The position numbers were made by a program, and so were the translations under genes. The notes beneath the pieces were generated by a model that saw nothing but the letters and a program-made list of their open reading frames with translations, was not told the DNA's origin and searched no databases. Below are positions 16,702-24,990 of a stretch of DNA of 64,000 nt, piece by piece. Source of the stretch: CAZTQN01 sp964615765 (GTDB lineage: Bacteria; Planctomycetota; Phycisphaerae; Phycisphaerales; UBA1924); NCBI GenBank assembly GCA_964615765.1, contig CAZTQN010000008.1, forward strand, positions 62,001 to 126,000, read 5' to 3'. The first letter of the stretch is position 1, and the number at the start of each line of letters is the position of its first letter.

Positions 16702-18165
16702 TCACTCTGCCCGCCCGAGTACGTGCCGACCGAGTACATGCCGGAGCGTTCCCTCCAGCGTCGGGTACGTCCACTCGAAGCCCGCCTCTTGCAGCGCCCG
16801 CGGCTGCACCCGAGCCCCACCCTCGCGCACCTCCCGCCCCAGTTCCCCCGCCAGCCGCAGCCCCGCATCCGCGAGCACACCGCCGACGCGCCACCGCCGC
16901 ATCACGCTCGCCAGCACCGCGCTGAACTCCTCCTGCCGCACCGCCCCCGGCCCGACGACATTCACCGCCCCCGCCAGGCCCGCGTTCATCACGCACTCGT
17001 GCAGCGCGTACACGCAGTCGTCAATCCCGATCCACGACCACCACTGCCGCCCGCTCCCCAGCCGCCCGCCCAGCCCCAGCGCGTGCAGCGGCCCGACCGA
17101 CGCCAGCACGCCCGCCCGCGGCGTGAGCACCAGCCCGATCCGCGCCCGCACCACCCGCACCCCGGCCCGCTCCGCCTCCGCCGTCGCTTCCTCCCACCGT
17201 CGGCACACCTCCGCCAGGAACCCGTCGCCCGCCGGCGCCTCCTCGCCGCACAGGTCGTCCCCGCGTTGCCCATACCACCCGATCGCCGACGCCGACACCA
17301 GCACGCCCGCCGCGCCGTCGCTCCGCTTCGCGCGCAATCGCGCCATCGCCCCCGCGATCGCGCGCGTCCCGTTGACGCGGCTGTCCATCACCCGCGCCTT
17401 CCGCGCCGCCGTCCACCAACCCCCCATCACGTTCTCCCCCGCCAGATGCACCACCGCGTGCGGCGTGAACGCCTCCAACGCCGCTTCGTCCACCCACTCC
17501 CGCGCCGGATCCCACGCGATCTCCGGCCCCGTCCCCGCCGGCGGGAATCCGGCTTGACCACTCCCGCGCCGCACCAGCCGCCCAACCACATGCCCGCCCG
17601 TGCTCAGCATCGCGCACACCTGCCGCCCGATCGTGCCCGACGCGCCTGACACGAGCACCCGCCGCGGCCCGAGGTCGCGCCATCGCACATGCCGCGCGAT
17701 GTCCGCCGCCGTCACCCGATGCCGATACCCGAACATCGCATCCAGCTTCCCCCGCACCGCGCCCGCGCCCAAGAGACGCCCCGCCGCGCCCCCCGGCAGC
17801 CGATACCCAACCCGGTCCGTCATACGGCTCCCGCCCGCCGCCTCATCCGCGAACCGGTGCTCGTGCACCCACTCCGCAAACGGCCCGCGCACCTGCACAT
17901 CCTCGAACATCCGCCCGGGCTCATACCCGCGATGCTCCGCCACCCAGCGCAGCCCGACGCCGATCCCCGGCACCGGCATCATCCGCAGCACCACGCGGGC
18001 CCCGGGCCGAATCCCGCCCGTGCTGCTCTCCACCACCACCCGCTCCCACGGCGGGAGCAACCGGTCCAAAGCGCCCACCCGTTCGTGCCACGCGAACGCC
18101 TCCGCGGCGGACACGGGGAGACTCAAATCCACATTGTACACAGAAGTTCGTAGTTTGTTAGCCAT
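16702..18165 (-). CDS. SRPBCC domain fused to TIGR01777 family NAD(P)-dependent oxidoreductase
   Basis: 487 residues in two parts. Residues 1-150 are an SRPBCC/polyketide-cyclase-like domain (LPVSAAEAFAWHERVGALDRLLPPW, EHRFADEAAGGSRMTDRVGY). Residues 165-485 are a SulA/YfcH-like extended SDR: Rossmann loop VSGASGTIGRQV, VVHLAGENVMGG, SRVNGTRAI, VSASAIGWYG, and a C-terminal TIGR01777 block (PRALQEAGFEWTYPTLEGTLRHVL). The fusion is a known architecture; its substrate is not established. The gene is divergent from a MerR-B12 regulator with 170 bases between the starts, so it is a good candidate target of that regulator. A VOC protein follows in the same operon. Confidence 0.92.
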   Translation of the reverse strand: MANKLRTSVYNVDLSLPVSAAEAFAWHERVGALDRLLPPWERVVVESSTGGIRPGARVVLRMMPVPGIGVGLRWVAEHRGYEPGRMFEDVQVRGPFAEWVHEHRFADEAAGGSRMTDRVGYRLPGGAAGRLLGAGAVRGKLDAMFGYRHRVTAADIARHVRWRDLGPRRVLVSGASGTIGRQVCAMLSTGGHVVGRLVRRGSGQAGFPPAGTGPEIAWDPAREWVDEAALEAFTPHAVVHLAGENVMGGWWTAARKARVMDSRVNGTRAIAGAMARLRAKRSDGAAGVLVSASAIGWYGQRGDDLCGEEAPAGDGFLAEVCRRWEEATAEAERAGVRVVRARIGLVLTPRAGVLASVGPLHALGLGGRLGSGRQWWSWIGIDDCVYALHECVMNAGLAGAVNVVGPGAVRQEEFSAVLASVMRRWRVGGVLADAGLRLAGELGREVREGGARVQPRALQEAGFEWTYPTLEGTLRHVLGRHVLGRAE

Positions 18166-18335
18166 TTCACGGGTGCAAACCGCCGAAATCGACCGATGTT
18201 TGTTTTTATTCGAGACTGAAAACGTCGAAATCGTTCAAAGATCGAAACGAGGGTATATTTCCCTCGAACAGCGTAACAGAGCGACGCCGCCGGCGTGGAC
18301 TCCGACCGACCAGTTCGCCGACTGAAAGCACATCG
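18166..18335. promoter_or_regulatory. Divergent promoter region with inverted-repeat operator candidate
   Basis: This 170-base region between two divergent starts is markedly AT-richer than its surroundings. It holds an interrupted palindrome CGAGGG-TATATTT-CCCTCG at 18248-18266; the spacer resembles a -10 element. Nearby are repeated CGAAA motifs (TCGAAATCG near 18217 and ATCGAAACGAGG near 18241). A MerR-type dimer binding the palindrome could control both directions. This is inference; no transcription start is known. Confidence 0.5.
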
Positions 18336-19331
18336 ATGTACCAGAATCTCTCACCCAAAGATCTCGGGCTCGTGATCGGGGTGAGCGAGTCATCCCTCAA
18401 GCGATGGGTCGACGAGGGAAAGCTCGCCGCCGCTCGCACCGCGGGCGGTCACCGCAGAATCCCGATTCACGAAGCCGTCCGCTTCATCCGCGACACCAAC
18501 CAGAGCGTCCTGCGCCCTGAGCTGCTCGGGCTCGCCGCCGAAGACGCCAAACCGATCGCCAATGTCGCGCTCAACGGCGGGGACGCCGCACTCCTCCGCG
18601 CCCTCGAGGCCGGCGAGGTCGAACAGGCCAAGTCCCTCATCATCGCCCAGTTCCTCTCGGGCCGCAGCGTCGCCAACGTCTTCGACGGCCCGATCGCGCA
18701 CGCCATGCACCGCGTCGGCGAGCTCTGGATGCACTCTCCCGAGGGCATCATGATCGAGCATCGCGCCACCGAGATCTGCATCGAGGCCATCCACACCGTC
18801 CGCACGCTCCTCCCGCCGCTCCCCGACAACCCGCGCATCGCCGTCGGCGGCGGCGCCCCCTCCTGCCCCTACCAGATGCCCACGCTCATGGCGGCGACCG
18901 TCCTCCAGGAGATCGGCTACAAGGACGTCAACCTCGGGCCCAACCTGCCCGTCGAGTCGCTCATCCAGGCCGCCCGTCAACACCAGGCCGCGATCATCTG
19001 GCTCTCCGCAAGCTCCGCGCACGACCGCACCGGCCTGATCGACCGCCTCTCCACCCTCGCCCACTTCGCCGCCGAAACCGGCGCCACCCTCGTCCTCGGC
19101 GGCCGGGCCCTCTTCGCCACGCCCCTCCCCCCGCTTCCTTCCACCCACGTCGTCGCGTCCATGGCCGAACTCGCGGCCCTCGCCCGAGCCCTCAAATCCG
19201 GCCAGGCCCCACGCCCCACAACACCGGCCCCCGCGCCTCAGCAGGCCGCACCCACGCCCGCGCCCCAGCCCCCCACACCCCAGATCCGCCCCCCGTCCAC
19301 CAGCGGCTACGGCCGCGCTGTGCGGAAGTAA
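18336..19331 (+). CDS. MerR-type regulator with B12-binding (CarH/LitR-like) domains
   Basis: 331 residues. The N-terminal winged helix is MerR/excisionase-like (LGLVIGVSESSLKRWVDEGKL, GGHRRIP). Residues 75-155 are the four-helix cap that shields adenosylcobalamin and show the Wx9EH signature as W131 and E141-H142, the numbering found in Thermus CarH. Residues 165-285 are the Rossmann-like B12 domain (MAATVLQEIGYKDVNLGPNL, IIWLSASSAH). The His that binds cobalt from below in CarH is missing: the segment reads GGAPSCPYQMPT. The C-terminal 45 residues are Pro/Ala/Gln-rich. Expected role: light- or cofactor-controlled repression of the divergent TIGR01777 operon. A terminator follows. Confidence 0.88.
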   Translation: MYQNLSPKDLGLVIGVSESSLKRWVDEGKLAAARTAGGHRRIPIHEAVRFIRDTNQSVLRPELLGLAAEDAKPIANVALNGGDAALLRALEAGEVEQAKSLIIAQFLSGRSVANVFDGPIAHAMHRVGELWMHSPEGIMIEHRATEICIEAIHTVRTLLPPLPDNPRIAVGGGAPSCPYQMPTLMAATVLQEIGYKDVNLGPNLPVESLIQAARQHQAAIIWLSASSAHDRTGLIDRLSTLAHFAAETGATLVLGGRALFATPLPPLPSTHVVASMAELAALARALKSGQAPRPTTPAPAPQQAAPTPAPQPPTPQIRPPSTSGYGRAVRK

Positions 19332-19340
19332 GCGGAAAAC

Positions 19341-19468
19341 AGGCACCAGGGACCAGGCACCGGGCACCAGGGTTTAGAAAAGCAGCAGACAAACGAAAAA
19401 GGCCCCGTCGCAAGACGGAGCCTTTTTCTTTGTATCCGCTAGTGCCTAGTGCCTAGTGCCCAGTGCCT
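19341..19468. repeat. Two opposed RGTGCCY heptamer arrays around a terminator
   Basis: 19341-19372 contains GGCACCAG/GGACCAG/GGCACCG units, that is, the heptamer RGTGCCY read on the minus strand. 19441-19468 contains AGTGCCT, AGTGCCT, AGTGCCC, AGTGCCT on the plus strand. The two arrays are in opposite orientation and could pair around the terminator at 19396-19427. The same heptamer family recurs at 31211-31294. Confidence 0.75.
19396..19427. terminator. Bidirectional rho-independent terminator
   Basis: Arms AAAAAGGCCCCGTC (19396-19409) and GACGGAGCCTTTTT (19414-19427), loop GCAA. It has an A-rich 5' side and T-rich 3' side, so it can terminate the plus-strand MerR-B12 gene and the minus-strand CBM9-like gene, whose 3' ends face each other here. 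Confidence 0.88.
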
Positions 19469-19473
19469 TCCTC

Positions 19474-22047
19474 TCAGCACCCCGCCGCGAAGTACGCGGT
19501 CAGGTAGTCGAAGATGTCCTGCACCGTCGGCAGCGCCGTCCCGTTGCCCTGCACGTTGGCGTTCACGCTGCCGGAGAAGTAGTCCGTCAGGAAGTCGAAG
19601 ATGTCCTGAACCGTGATCCCGCCGGCCTTGTTGTAGTCCGCGAAGCAGCACGGGTTGTTGAACGTCCCGCTCGCGTTGCAGTTCTGGCCCGAGGCGGAGA
19701 ACGCCGCGCCCGCCGTGCCCGACGGCGTGCACTGCGCCTGAGCCACGATCACGCACCGGGCCCCGATGCAGCACCGCCCCGTCGCGGGCTGGTTCCCGCA
19801 CGAGGTCTCGCACACCGTGCCGTTCCCGCTGTACGCGCCCGCCGCCGCCGTGCACTGCGCCGGCGACAGCACCGCGCACACCGTGTTGTCCCCGATGCAG
19901 CACGCCCCCGACGCCGCCGCCGAGCACGTGCCCGGGCTCAGCGTGACGTAGAACGGCCCCGTCGAACCCTGCGGCGGCAGCCCCGTGAAGTCGATGATCC
20001 GCGGCGCGCCCAGGTTCCCCTGCGTCGACGCCAACTGACCGCCGATCACCTGGTTCGAGACAAAGTCACGCGAGCCCGAGGCGATCCAGCCCGTCAGCCG
20101 GATCGGGCCCGACCCGCCGTACCCGAGTTCCGCCAGGTTGATCGCGTACTCCACGCCCGTCACCACCGACGCCCCGCCGGTGCCCGACGCGCTCGTCACG
20201 CCCGCGCGGTTCGAGTTGTTGATCGCGATCCGCAGCAGGCCCGGCACCGCCAGCGACGACGGGTTGGCCACAGGGAACGCCGGCGTCCCGCGGTTGAGCG
20301 GGTCGAACGCGTTGGCGCTGATCAGCCGCGGCGCGTACGACGAGAAGATGTCCGGAATCACCGGCACCAGCAGCGGGTTGTTCGCCGACCCGCTCGCGTC
20401 GCCCTGGATGTCGATCCCCGGGAGCGACGCCGGATTCCAGAACGTCCCGATCCCGTTCGCCTGGCACGTCCCCATCGGCGGGACCGGCACCGGACGCACG
20501 CACAACTGCCCGTCGAACGACAGCGGGCTGTTGCTCGCCTTCGGACCGCCCACGAACGAGCCGTACTCCAGCAGCGACGGCCGCGCCGGGTTGCCCACCG
20601 GCAGCCCGTCGTTCAGCGCCCCGCCCGTGTTCAGGTTCGCCGCCACCGCGAACACATCCACCGGGTCGCCCACGTTCCGGAACCCGACGAAATAGTCCGC
20701 CGCGAAGTCCGCGCTGAACCGCACGCCCGGGTTGAACAGCGGGTCGGCCGGATCTTCCGCGTACTGCTGCAGCGCCCCTTCACCCACCGTCACGTTCCCC
20801 GGCAGGATCCGGTTCTGACCCGTCGAGCCCGGCAGCGGGATCTGCGTCGTCCCCACATCGAAGAACAGGTCCAGCCAGTTCCCGTTGGTCTCCAGGTTCC
20901 CCGTCACCAGCAGGTACAGCGTGCTCCCGCACACCGTCGCGTACACCGCGCCCAGTTCCGACCCGCCCGCGATGTCCGCGCTCGGCGGCGCCGGCGGCGG
21001 GCAGCCCTGCGCGTCGTACGGGTTCGCCGTCACACCCCCGCCGTTCCTGAGCGACCGCGACGCGCCGCCCTCGGCCTGCGTCCCCAGCCGCTGGAAGTCC
21101 ACGAACATCGTCTCCGGCCCGCCGCCCACCGTCACCGACAGGAAGTGGCTCGCGCTAAAGCCCGCGTCGAGCGTCATCCCCGCCAGCGCGTTGGCCCCGC
21201 CGTCGGTGATCCCGCCGTTGTTGTTGTTCGTGTTCAGGATCACGTTCTGCGCGCCGGTCACCGCGCCGGTGTCCACCAGCAGCGCCAGCTTGTTGAAGTT
21301 CGATTCCAGGTTGCCCGCGACGAACAGGTACACGTCCGTCGCCGTGCGGCGCACGTACACCGCCGCGATCTCCGACCCGCTCGGGGCCCGGTAGATGCTC
21401 TCGGTCGGCACCACCGGCGTGGTCGAGTCCCCGAAGTTCGTCGTCGTGTCCTGCACGAACGCCGCCGTCCCGTAGAACGACGCATCAAGCTGCCCGTCCA
21501 GCGTCGGCGCGCCGGGCGTCACCGCCGCCGGCACCGTCACAAACTGGTTGAGCGCGTCGCTCGCGAAGTTGACCGTCCCCGTCCCCGGGTACCCGCCGAA
21601 GGTCGCGCTCCCGTTGATCCCCCCGATCACCTGGCTCGACAGCGTCCCGTAGTTTCCGTTCGTGACGAACCCCGCGATGCGGATCGTCCCCGCCGGGTTG
21701 CCGATGTCCGCCAGCGGGATCTTGATCTCGATCCCCGTCGTCACCGCCGCCGCGTCCGCCGCCTGCGCCGGCGTCAGCACCGCCACCGGGAACGACCCCG
21801 TCACCCCGGCCCGGTTGGTGTTGTTCAGCGCGATGCTGATCCCCGTCCCGATCGGGACGCACGGCTGCGGCGGGGCCGCATCACCGAACTGCGTCGGCGT
21901 CGTGTTCACCCACTGCGCCACCCCGTACTGCGGATCCAGCCGCCCGTCCACCGTCGGCTGCGCACTCGCCCCGCCCGCCGCCAAACACACCCCCAGCCCC
22001 GCCACCGCCACCAGCCGACACAGACGCCCGTTCTTCGAACAGTTCAT
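19474..22047 (-). CDS. Large secreted CBM9-like protein with Cys-rich repeats and GC-type dockerin tail
   Basis: 857 residues. The signal peptide (LCRLVAVAGLGVCLAAGGASA) follows an ATG at 22047 with GGAGAG seven bases upstream. TVDGRLDPQYGVAQWVN opens a CBM9-like/DOMON-type beta-sandwich; similar 'LDGQLDASFYG' and 'LSFDGQLCV' openings recur near 190 and 560, giving three related domains with segments such as VTGVEYAINLAELGYGG. Near 740-815 are two Cys-rich modules (GACCIGDNTVCAVLSPAQC, GRCCIGARCVIVAQAQC) of the type repeated ten times in the protein at 7701-9005. The end is two dockerin halves (ITVQDIFDFLTDYF, PTVQDIFDYLTAYF) closing with AAGC. Probably surface-associated; ligand unknown. Confidence 0.85.
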   Translation of the reverse strand: MNCSKNGRLCRLVAVAGLGVCLAAGGASAQPTVDGRLDPQYGVAQWVNTTPTQFGDAAPPQPCVPIGTGISIALNNTNRAGVTGSFPVAVLTPAQAADAAAVTTGIEIKIPLADIGNPAGTIRIAGFVTNGNYGTLSSQVIGGINGSATFGGYPGTGTVNFASDALNQFVTVPAAVTPGAPTLDGQLDASFYGTAAFVQDTTTNFGDSTTPVVPTESIYRAPSGSEIAAVYVRRTATDVYLFVAGNLESNFNKLALLVDTGAVTGAQNVILNTNNNNGGITDGGANALAGMTLDAGFSASHFLSVTVGGGPETMFVDFQRLGTQAEGGASRSLRNGGGVTANPYDAQGCPPPAPPSADIAGGSELGAVYATVCGSTLYLLVTGNLETNGNWLDLFFDVGTTQIPLPGSTGQNRILPGNVTVGEGALQQYAEDPADPLFNPGVRFSADFAADYFVGFRNVGDPVDVFAVAANLNTGGALNDGLPVGNPARPSLLEYGSFVGGPKASNSPLSFDGQLCVRPVPVPPMGTCQANGIGTFWNPASLPGIDIQGDASGSANNPLLVPVIPDIFSSYAPRLISANAFDPLNRGTPAFPVANPSSLAVPGLLRIAINNSNRAGVTSASGTGGASVVTGVEYAINLAELGYGGSGPIRLTGWIASGSRDFVSNQVIGGQLASTQGNLGAPRIIDFTGLPPQGSTGPFYVTLSPGTCSAAASGACCIGDNTVCAVLSPAQCTAAAGAYSGNGTVCETSCGNQPATGRCCIGARCVIVAQAQCTPSGTAGAAFSASGQNCNASGTFNNPCCFADYNKAGGITVQDIFDFLTDYFSGSVNANVQGNGTALPTVQDIFDYLTAYFAAGC

Positions 22048-22261
22048 CACACACTCTCCGTCGAGGTCCGTGTCTGACACGGCGCCCGGTTGCCCAGCCC
22101 CCTCTCGGCCGGCGCGTACCCCGCGCGGCCGGGAAAAACAGGGTACAGGAACCCGCGCCCATCGGCCAGCAAAATCCGCGCTCCACACCACCGTTCTCAC
22201 CGCTCTCTTTCCCGCTCACAACTTCCCCACGCCCCGATCGCACACCGGTATCATCCGGCCC

Positions 22262-23458
22262 GTGACGACCCCCGCAAACGCCCCATCCGCCGCGCTTAGC
22301 AGACCCGCACGTCCGCTCTGGAAACGCCTCACCGGCGCCCAGGAGTTCGGGCTCGTGGTCGTCATCGCCATCATGATGGCCGCCCTGACCATCTTCGGCG
22401 GCTCCAAGCAGCAGATCTGGAAGGTCGAAGCCCCCGCCGGCGCCACCACCAGCCTCGAGAACGAAACCACCCTCGTCATCTCCGAGGGCGGCCGCCCGCG
22501 CACCTACGTGAGTGAGGCCCCTTGGCGCGAACGCCAGGCCGACGGCAAGCCCGTCTTCTTCGGCACCCGCACCGTCAACAAGTTCTTCGAGACCGAGAAC
22601 CTCGTCAATATCACCACCACCGCCAGCTTCATCGCCGTCATGGCCGTCGGGATGACCGGCATCATCGTGCTCGCGGGCATCGACCTCTCCATCGGTTCCA
22701 TCTACGCCATCGCCGCCATCTGCGGCGCCATGGTCCTCAACCAACTCCCCCCCACCGCTTCCGCATGGCTCACCGCGCCCGCCGCACTGCTCATCTGTTG
22801 TGCCGTCGGCACACTCGCCGGCGGGCTCAACGGCGCCATGAGCGTGGGCCTGAGGGTTCACCCGTTCATCATCACCCTCGGCACGATGGCCATCTACCGC
22901 GGGATCGTCTTCGTCTCCACCGGCGGGCAGACCATCAGCGGGCTGCCCGAGAGCGTGCAGACATCGTTCTTCAAGGCCGAATACGCCGGCGTGTACCCGA
23001 TCCCCACGTTCATCATGCTCGCCGTCGCCCTCGCGGGCATGTTCATCCTCAGCCGCACCGTCCTGGGACGACGCATCTACGCCATCGGCGGCAACGAGAC
23101 CGCCGCCCACTACGCCGGCATCCCCGTCGGGCGCACCAAGATCATCGTGTACGCGATTTCAGGCGCACTTGCCGGCCTGTCCGCCGCGATGTACATGGGC
23201 TACTTCGGCGCCGCCGAGACCAACGCCGGCCAGGGCTACGAGCTCCAGGTCATCGCCGCCGCCGTCATCGGCGGGGCCTCGCTCTCCGGCGGCCGCGGCT
23301 CGGCCATCGGGGCCGTCCTCGGCGCCATCCTCGTCCAGCTCATCACCAACACCATGCTGATCCTGGACATCGACCAGTCCTACAACCAGATCGTCATGGG
23401 CGCGGCGATCATCGTCGCCGTCGTCATCGACCAGACCAAGTCGCGGTTGTCGAAGTAA
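22262..23458 (+). CDS. Sugar ABC transporter permease (RbsC family) with extra periplasmic segment
   Basis: 398 residues from GTG 22262, longer than the ~320 usual for RbsC-type permeases. Landmarks are VMAVGMTGIIVLAGIDLSIG, a GGLNGAMSVGLRVHPFIITLG loop, GRRIYAIGGNETAAHYAGI and the closing AAVIGGASLSGGRGSAIGAV. After the first membrane helix (FGLVVVIAIMMAALTIF) about 55 extra residues (KVEAPAGATTSLENE to FFGTRTVNKF) precede the normal NLVNI segment; they should lie on the outer face. The start is weakly supported because no ribosome binding site is visible. The matching binding protein is encoded 5.8 kb away at 29290, and no ATPase gene is in the window. Confidence 0.9.
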   Translation: MTTPANAPSAALSRPARPLWKRLTGAQEFGLVVVIAIMMAALTIFGGSKQQIWKVEAPAGATTSLENETTLVISEGGRPRTYVSEAPWRERQADGKPVFFGTRTVNKFFETENLVNITTTASFIAVMAVGMTGIIVLAGIDLSIGSIYAIAAICGAMVLNQLPPTASAWLTAPAALLICCAVGTLAGGLNGAMSVGLRVHPFIITLGTMAIYRGIVFVSTGGQTISGLPESVQTSFFKAEYAGVYPIPTFIMLAVALAGMFILSRTVLGRRIYAIGGNETAAHYAGIPVGRTKIIVYAISGALAGLSAAMYMGYFGAAETNAGQGYELQVIAAAVIGGASLSGGRGSAIGAVLGAILVQLITNTMLILDIDQSYNQIVMGAAIIVAVVIDQTKSRLSK

Positions 23459-23620
23459 ACCGCCGGGCCGCTCCCGCGCAGGTGGTTGGCCAGGGCCTCC
23501 CAACAGATCCCAGGCGCATCGTCGGAGATCTCCAAGAAGATCCCCGTTTCCCTTGCACGAGTGTCGCCTTCTGATAGTCTCTCCACGCGGCTTGGCGGAG
23601 AGCGAGGGGAGTGCCACCGC

Positions 23621-24745
23621 ATGCGCACGTTTGGTCCCATCGAGTTCCGGTCCCAGCGACCTCGCCACGCTGTTGCTGCGATTATCGGACTTCTTCTGAA
23701 CGTCGGTGCGCTCGCGACTCCCGCCGTCGGCCAAATCGACCCCAACTCCGGCATCGACTTTGTCACCGTCGGCGCACCCGGCAATCCCGCGTGGACCGGG
23801 GACGGCACTCCTGGAGATGGCGCGATAGGTCGCGGTAGCGTTTCGTACGAATATCGCATCGGACGATTTGAAGTGACGACGAGCCAGTGGGTTGAGTTCT
23901 TCAACGCGGCCTTCGACCGCCCGCGGGATCAGTGGCTCCCGCACTTGGTCGTGCCGGATTTCTGGGGTGCCGTCGCGACGACTTCAACCACGCAGGGCGG
24001 TGCGCGGTGGCGCGTGCCGCCCGGCCGCGAAATGCGCCCCGTGGGCGACATCTCGTGGCGCATGGCCGCGATGTACTGCAACTGGCTTTGCAACGACAAA
24101 TCCACCGACCGCTCTGCGTTCCTTTCCGGCGCATACGACGTCAGCACGTTCGGAAGCATCGGCGGTGTGTTTACCGATCAGGCGACACGCAGTCCGGGGG
24201 CCCGGTACTTCATCCCGACCTGGGATGAGTGGCTGAAGGCCGCCCACTATGACCCCAACAAGCCCAACGCGGACGGAACCGTCGGCGGGTGGTGGCGCTA
24301 TTCCATCTCCTCCGACACAGCCCCAGTATCCGGCCCACCGCCCAGCCTGGCGCCGGCCGGCGTTGAAGCGGGCCAGGTCAACACCGGCGGCTGGCCGTAC
24401 TTCGATCTCAATATCAATCCATCATCGATCCCGTTGGGAGCGTACTCGACCGCGATGAGCCCGTGGGGACTCTTCGACACGGCGGGCGGAACTGCAGAGT
24501 GGACCGAAGAGATTCGCCAGTTCTTTACCGCCGGCAACAAGTTCCGCGTTGCCGATGGAAGTTGGTGGTACGCCGGAAGCACCGGCGTCGACGCCATCGG
24601 ATTGCGTGCGGCGGACGATTTTCCTTGGATCCCGAGTTTCGAGTATGGACTGCGTGTAGCGGCCGCAGTGCCATCTCCGTCCGCAGCACTGTGCTTAGTG
24701 ATCCTCATGGCGCCAAGTCTCTCAAGCACCAGAAGGAGATACTAA
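23621..24745 (+). CDS. Secreted FGE/SUMF1-domain protein with PEP-CTERM-like tail
   Basis: 374 residues from the ATG at 23621, with AGGGGAG about nine bases upstream. A signal peptide (AAIIGLLLNVGALATPAVG) leads into a formylglycine-generating-enzyme-like fold: YEYRIGRFEVTTSQWVEFFNA, PVGDISWRMAAMYCNWL, FIPTWDEWLKAAHYDP, and GLFDTAGGTAEWTEE. The last 25 residues are a PEP-CTERM-like sorting signal: VPSP, a hydrophobic stretch (ALCLVILMAPSL) and a terminal basic cluster (RRR). Such proteins are usually not sulfatase activators; the active-site Cys pair of true FGE is not evident. Expected at the cell surface after exosortase processing. Confidence 0.85.
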   Translation: MRTFGPIEFRSQRPRHAVAAIIGLLLNVGALATPAVGQIDPNSGIDFVTVGAPGNPAWTGDGTPGDGAIGRGSVSYEYRIGRFEVTTSQWVEFFNAAFDRPRDQWLPHLVVPDFWGAVATTSTTQGGARWRVPPGREMRPVGDISWRMAAMYCNWLCNDKSTDRSAFLSGAYDVSTFGSIGGVFTDQATRSPGARYFIPTWDEWLKAAHYDPNKPNADGTVGGWWRYSISSDTAPVSGPPPSLAPAGVEAGQVNTGGWPYFDLNINPSSIPLGAYSTAMSPWGLFDTAGGTAEWTEEIRQFFTAGNKFRVADGSWWYAGSTGVDAIGLRAADDFPWIPSFEYGLRVAAAVPSPSAALCLVILMAPSLSSTRRRY

Positions 24746-24746
24746 C

Positions 24747-24791
24747 ATGAAGACACTACTTGCGATCGCGATCATCGGCAGGTGGCACTGA
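24747..24791 (+). pseudogene. Truncated gene start: signal-peptide stub
   Basis: ATG at 24747 with a strong GAAGGAG nine bases upstream and one base after the FGE-like stop. It reads MKTLLAIAII, a normal start of a signal peptide, and then enters the repeated element at 24775 and stops at once (TGA at 24789). The repeat begins identically at 27765 in unrelated flank, so the boundary of the repeat coincides with the loss of this frame. It looks like a gene in operon with the FGE-like gene whose body was replaced by the cassette. No continuation was found to the right of the cassettes. Confidence 0.55.
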
Positions 24792-24990
24792 CATCCCGTG
24801 CCCCTGACCCGCTGCTCTGAGCGGGTCAGTGCTCCCTGTCGAAGTGAGCGGGCCAACACAGCGGGCGCACCACGGCCAGGTTCTCACCAAAGACGCGGCT
24901 GAGTGAAGCCGCTCCGACGCCGCCACGCGACAGCGGGTGATGCCGCCTGCCATCGCGAAACTCAGGGCAAAGCGCACAAGCAGTCTGGTC
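24775..24990. repeat. Direct repeat R1, copy 1 (3' end of cassette A)
   Basis: About 216 bases that align nearly end to end with 27765-27981, 2,990 bases away, with scattered substitutions and compensating small indels. It begins TCGGCAGGTGGCACTGACA and holds a hairpin with arms CTGACCCGCT / AGCGGGTCAG (24804-24813, 24820-24829). It ends in the stop codon of the minus-strand propeller gene. Similarity continues into the dockerin tail of both genes. A minus-strand frame through it is conserved in length between copies but has no recognisable product. Confidence 0.88.

Noticed and set aside
18134..18140. TTGTACA motif as a MerR operator
   Set aside because: It lies within the coding sequence of the TIGR01777 gene; the palindrome at 18248-18266 is a better candidate.
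19456..22077. Plus-strand open frame of 873 codons opposite the CBM9-like gene
   Set aside because: Arg/His/Pro/Val-rich antisense artefact; the minus strand has a signal peptide, domains and a dockerin tail.
24804..24829. R1 hairpin as a rho-independent terminator
   Set aside because: No T-run on either strand after the stem.
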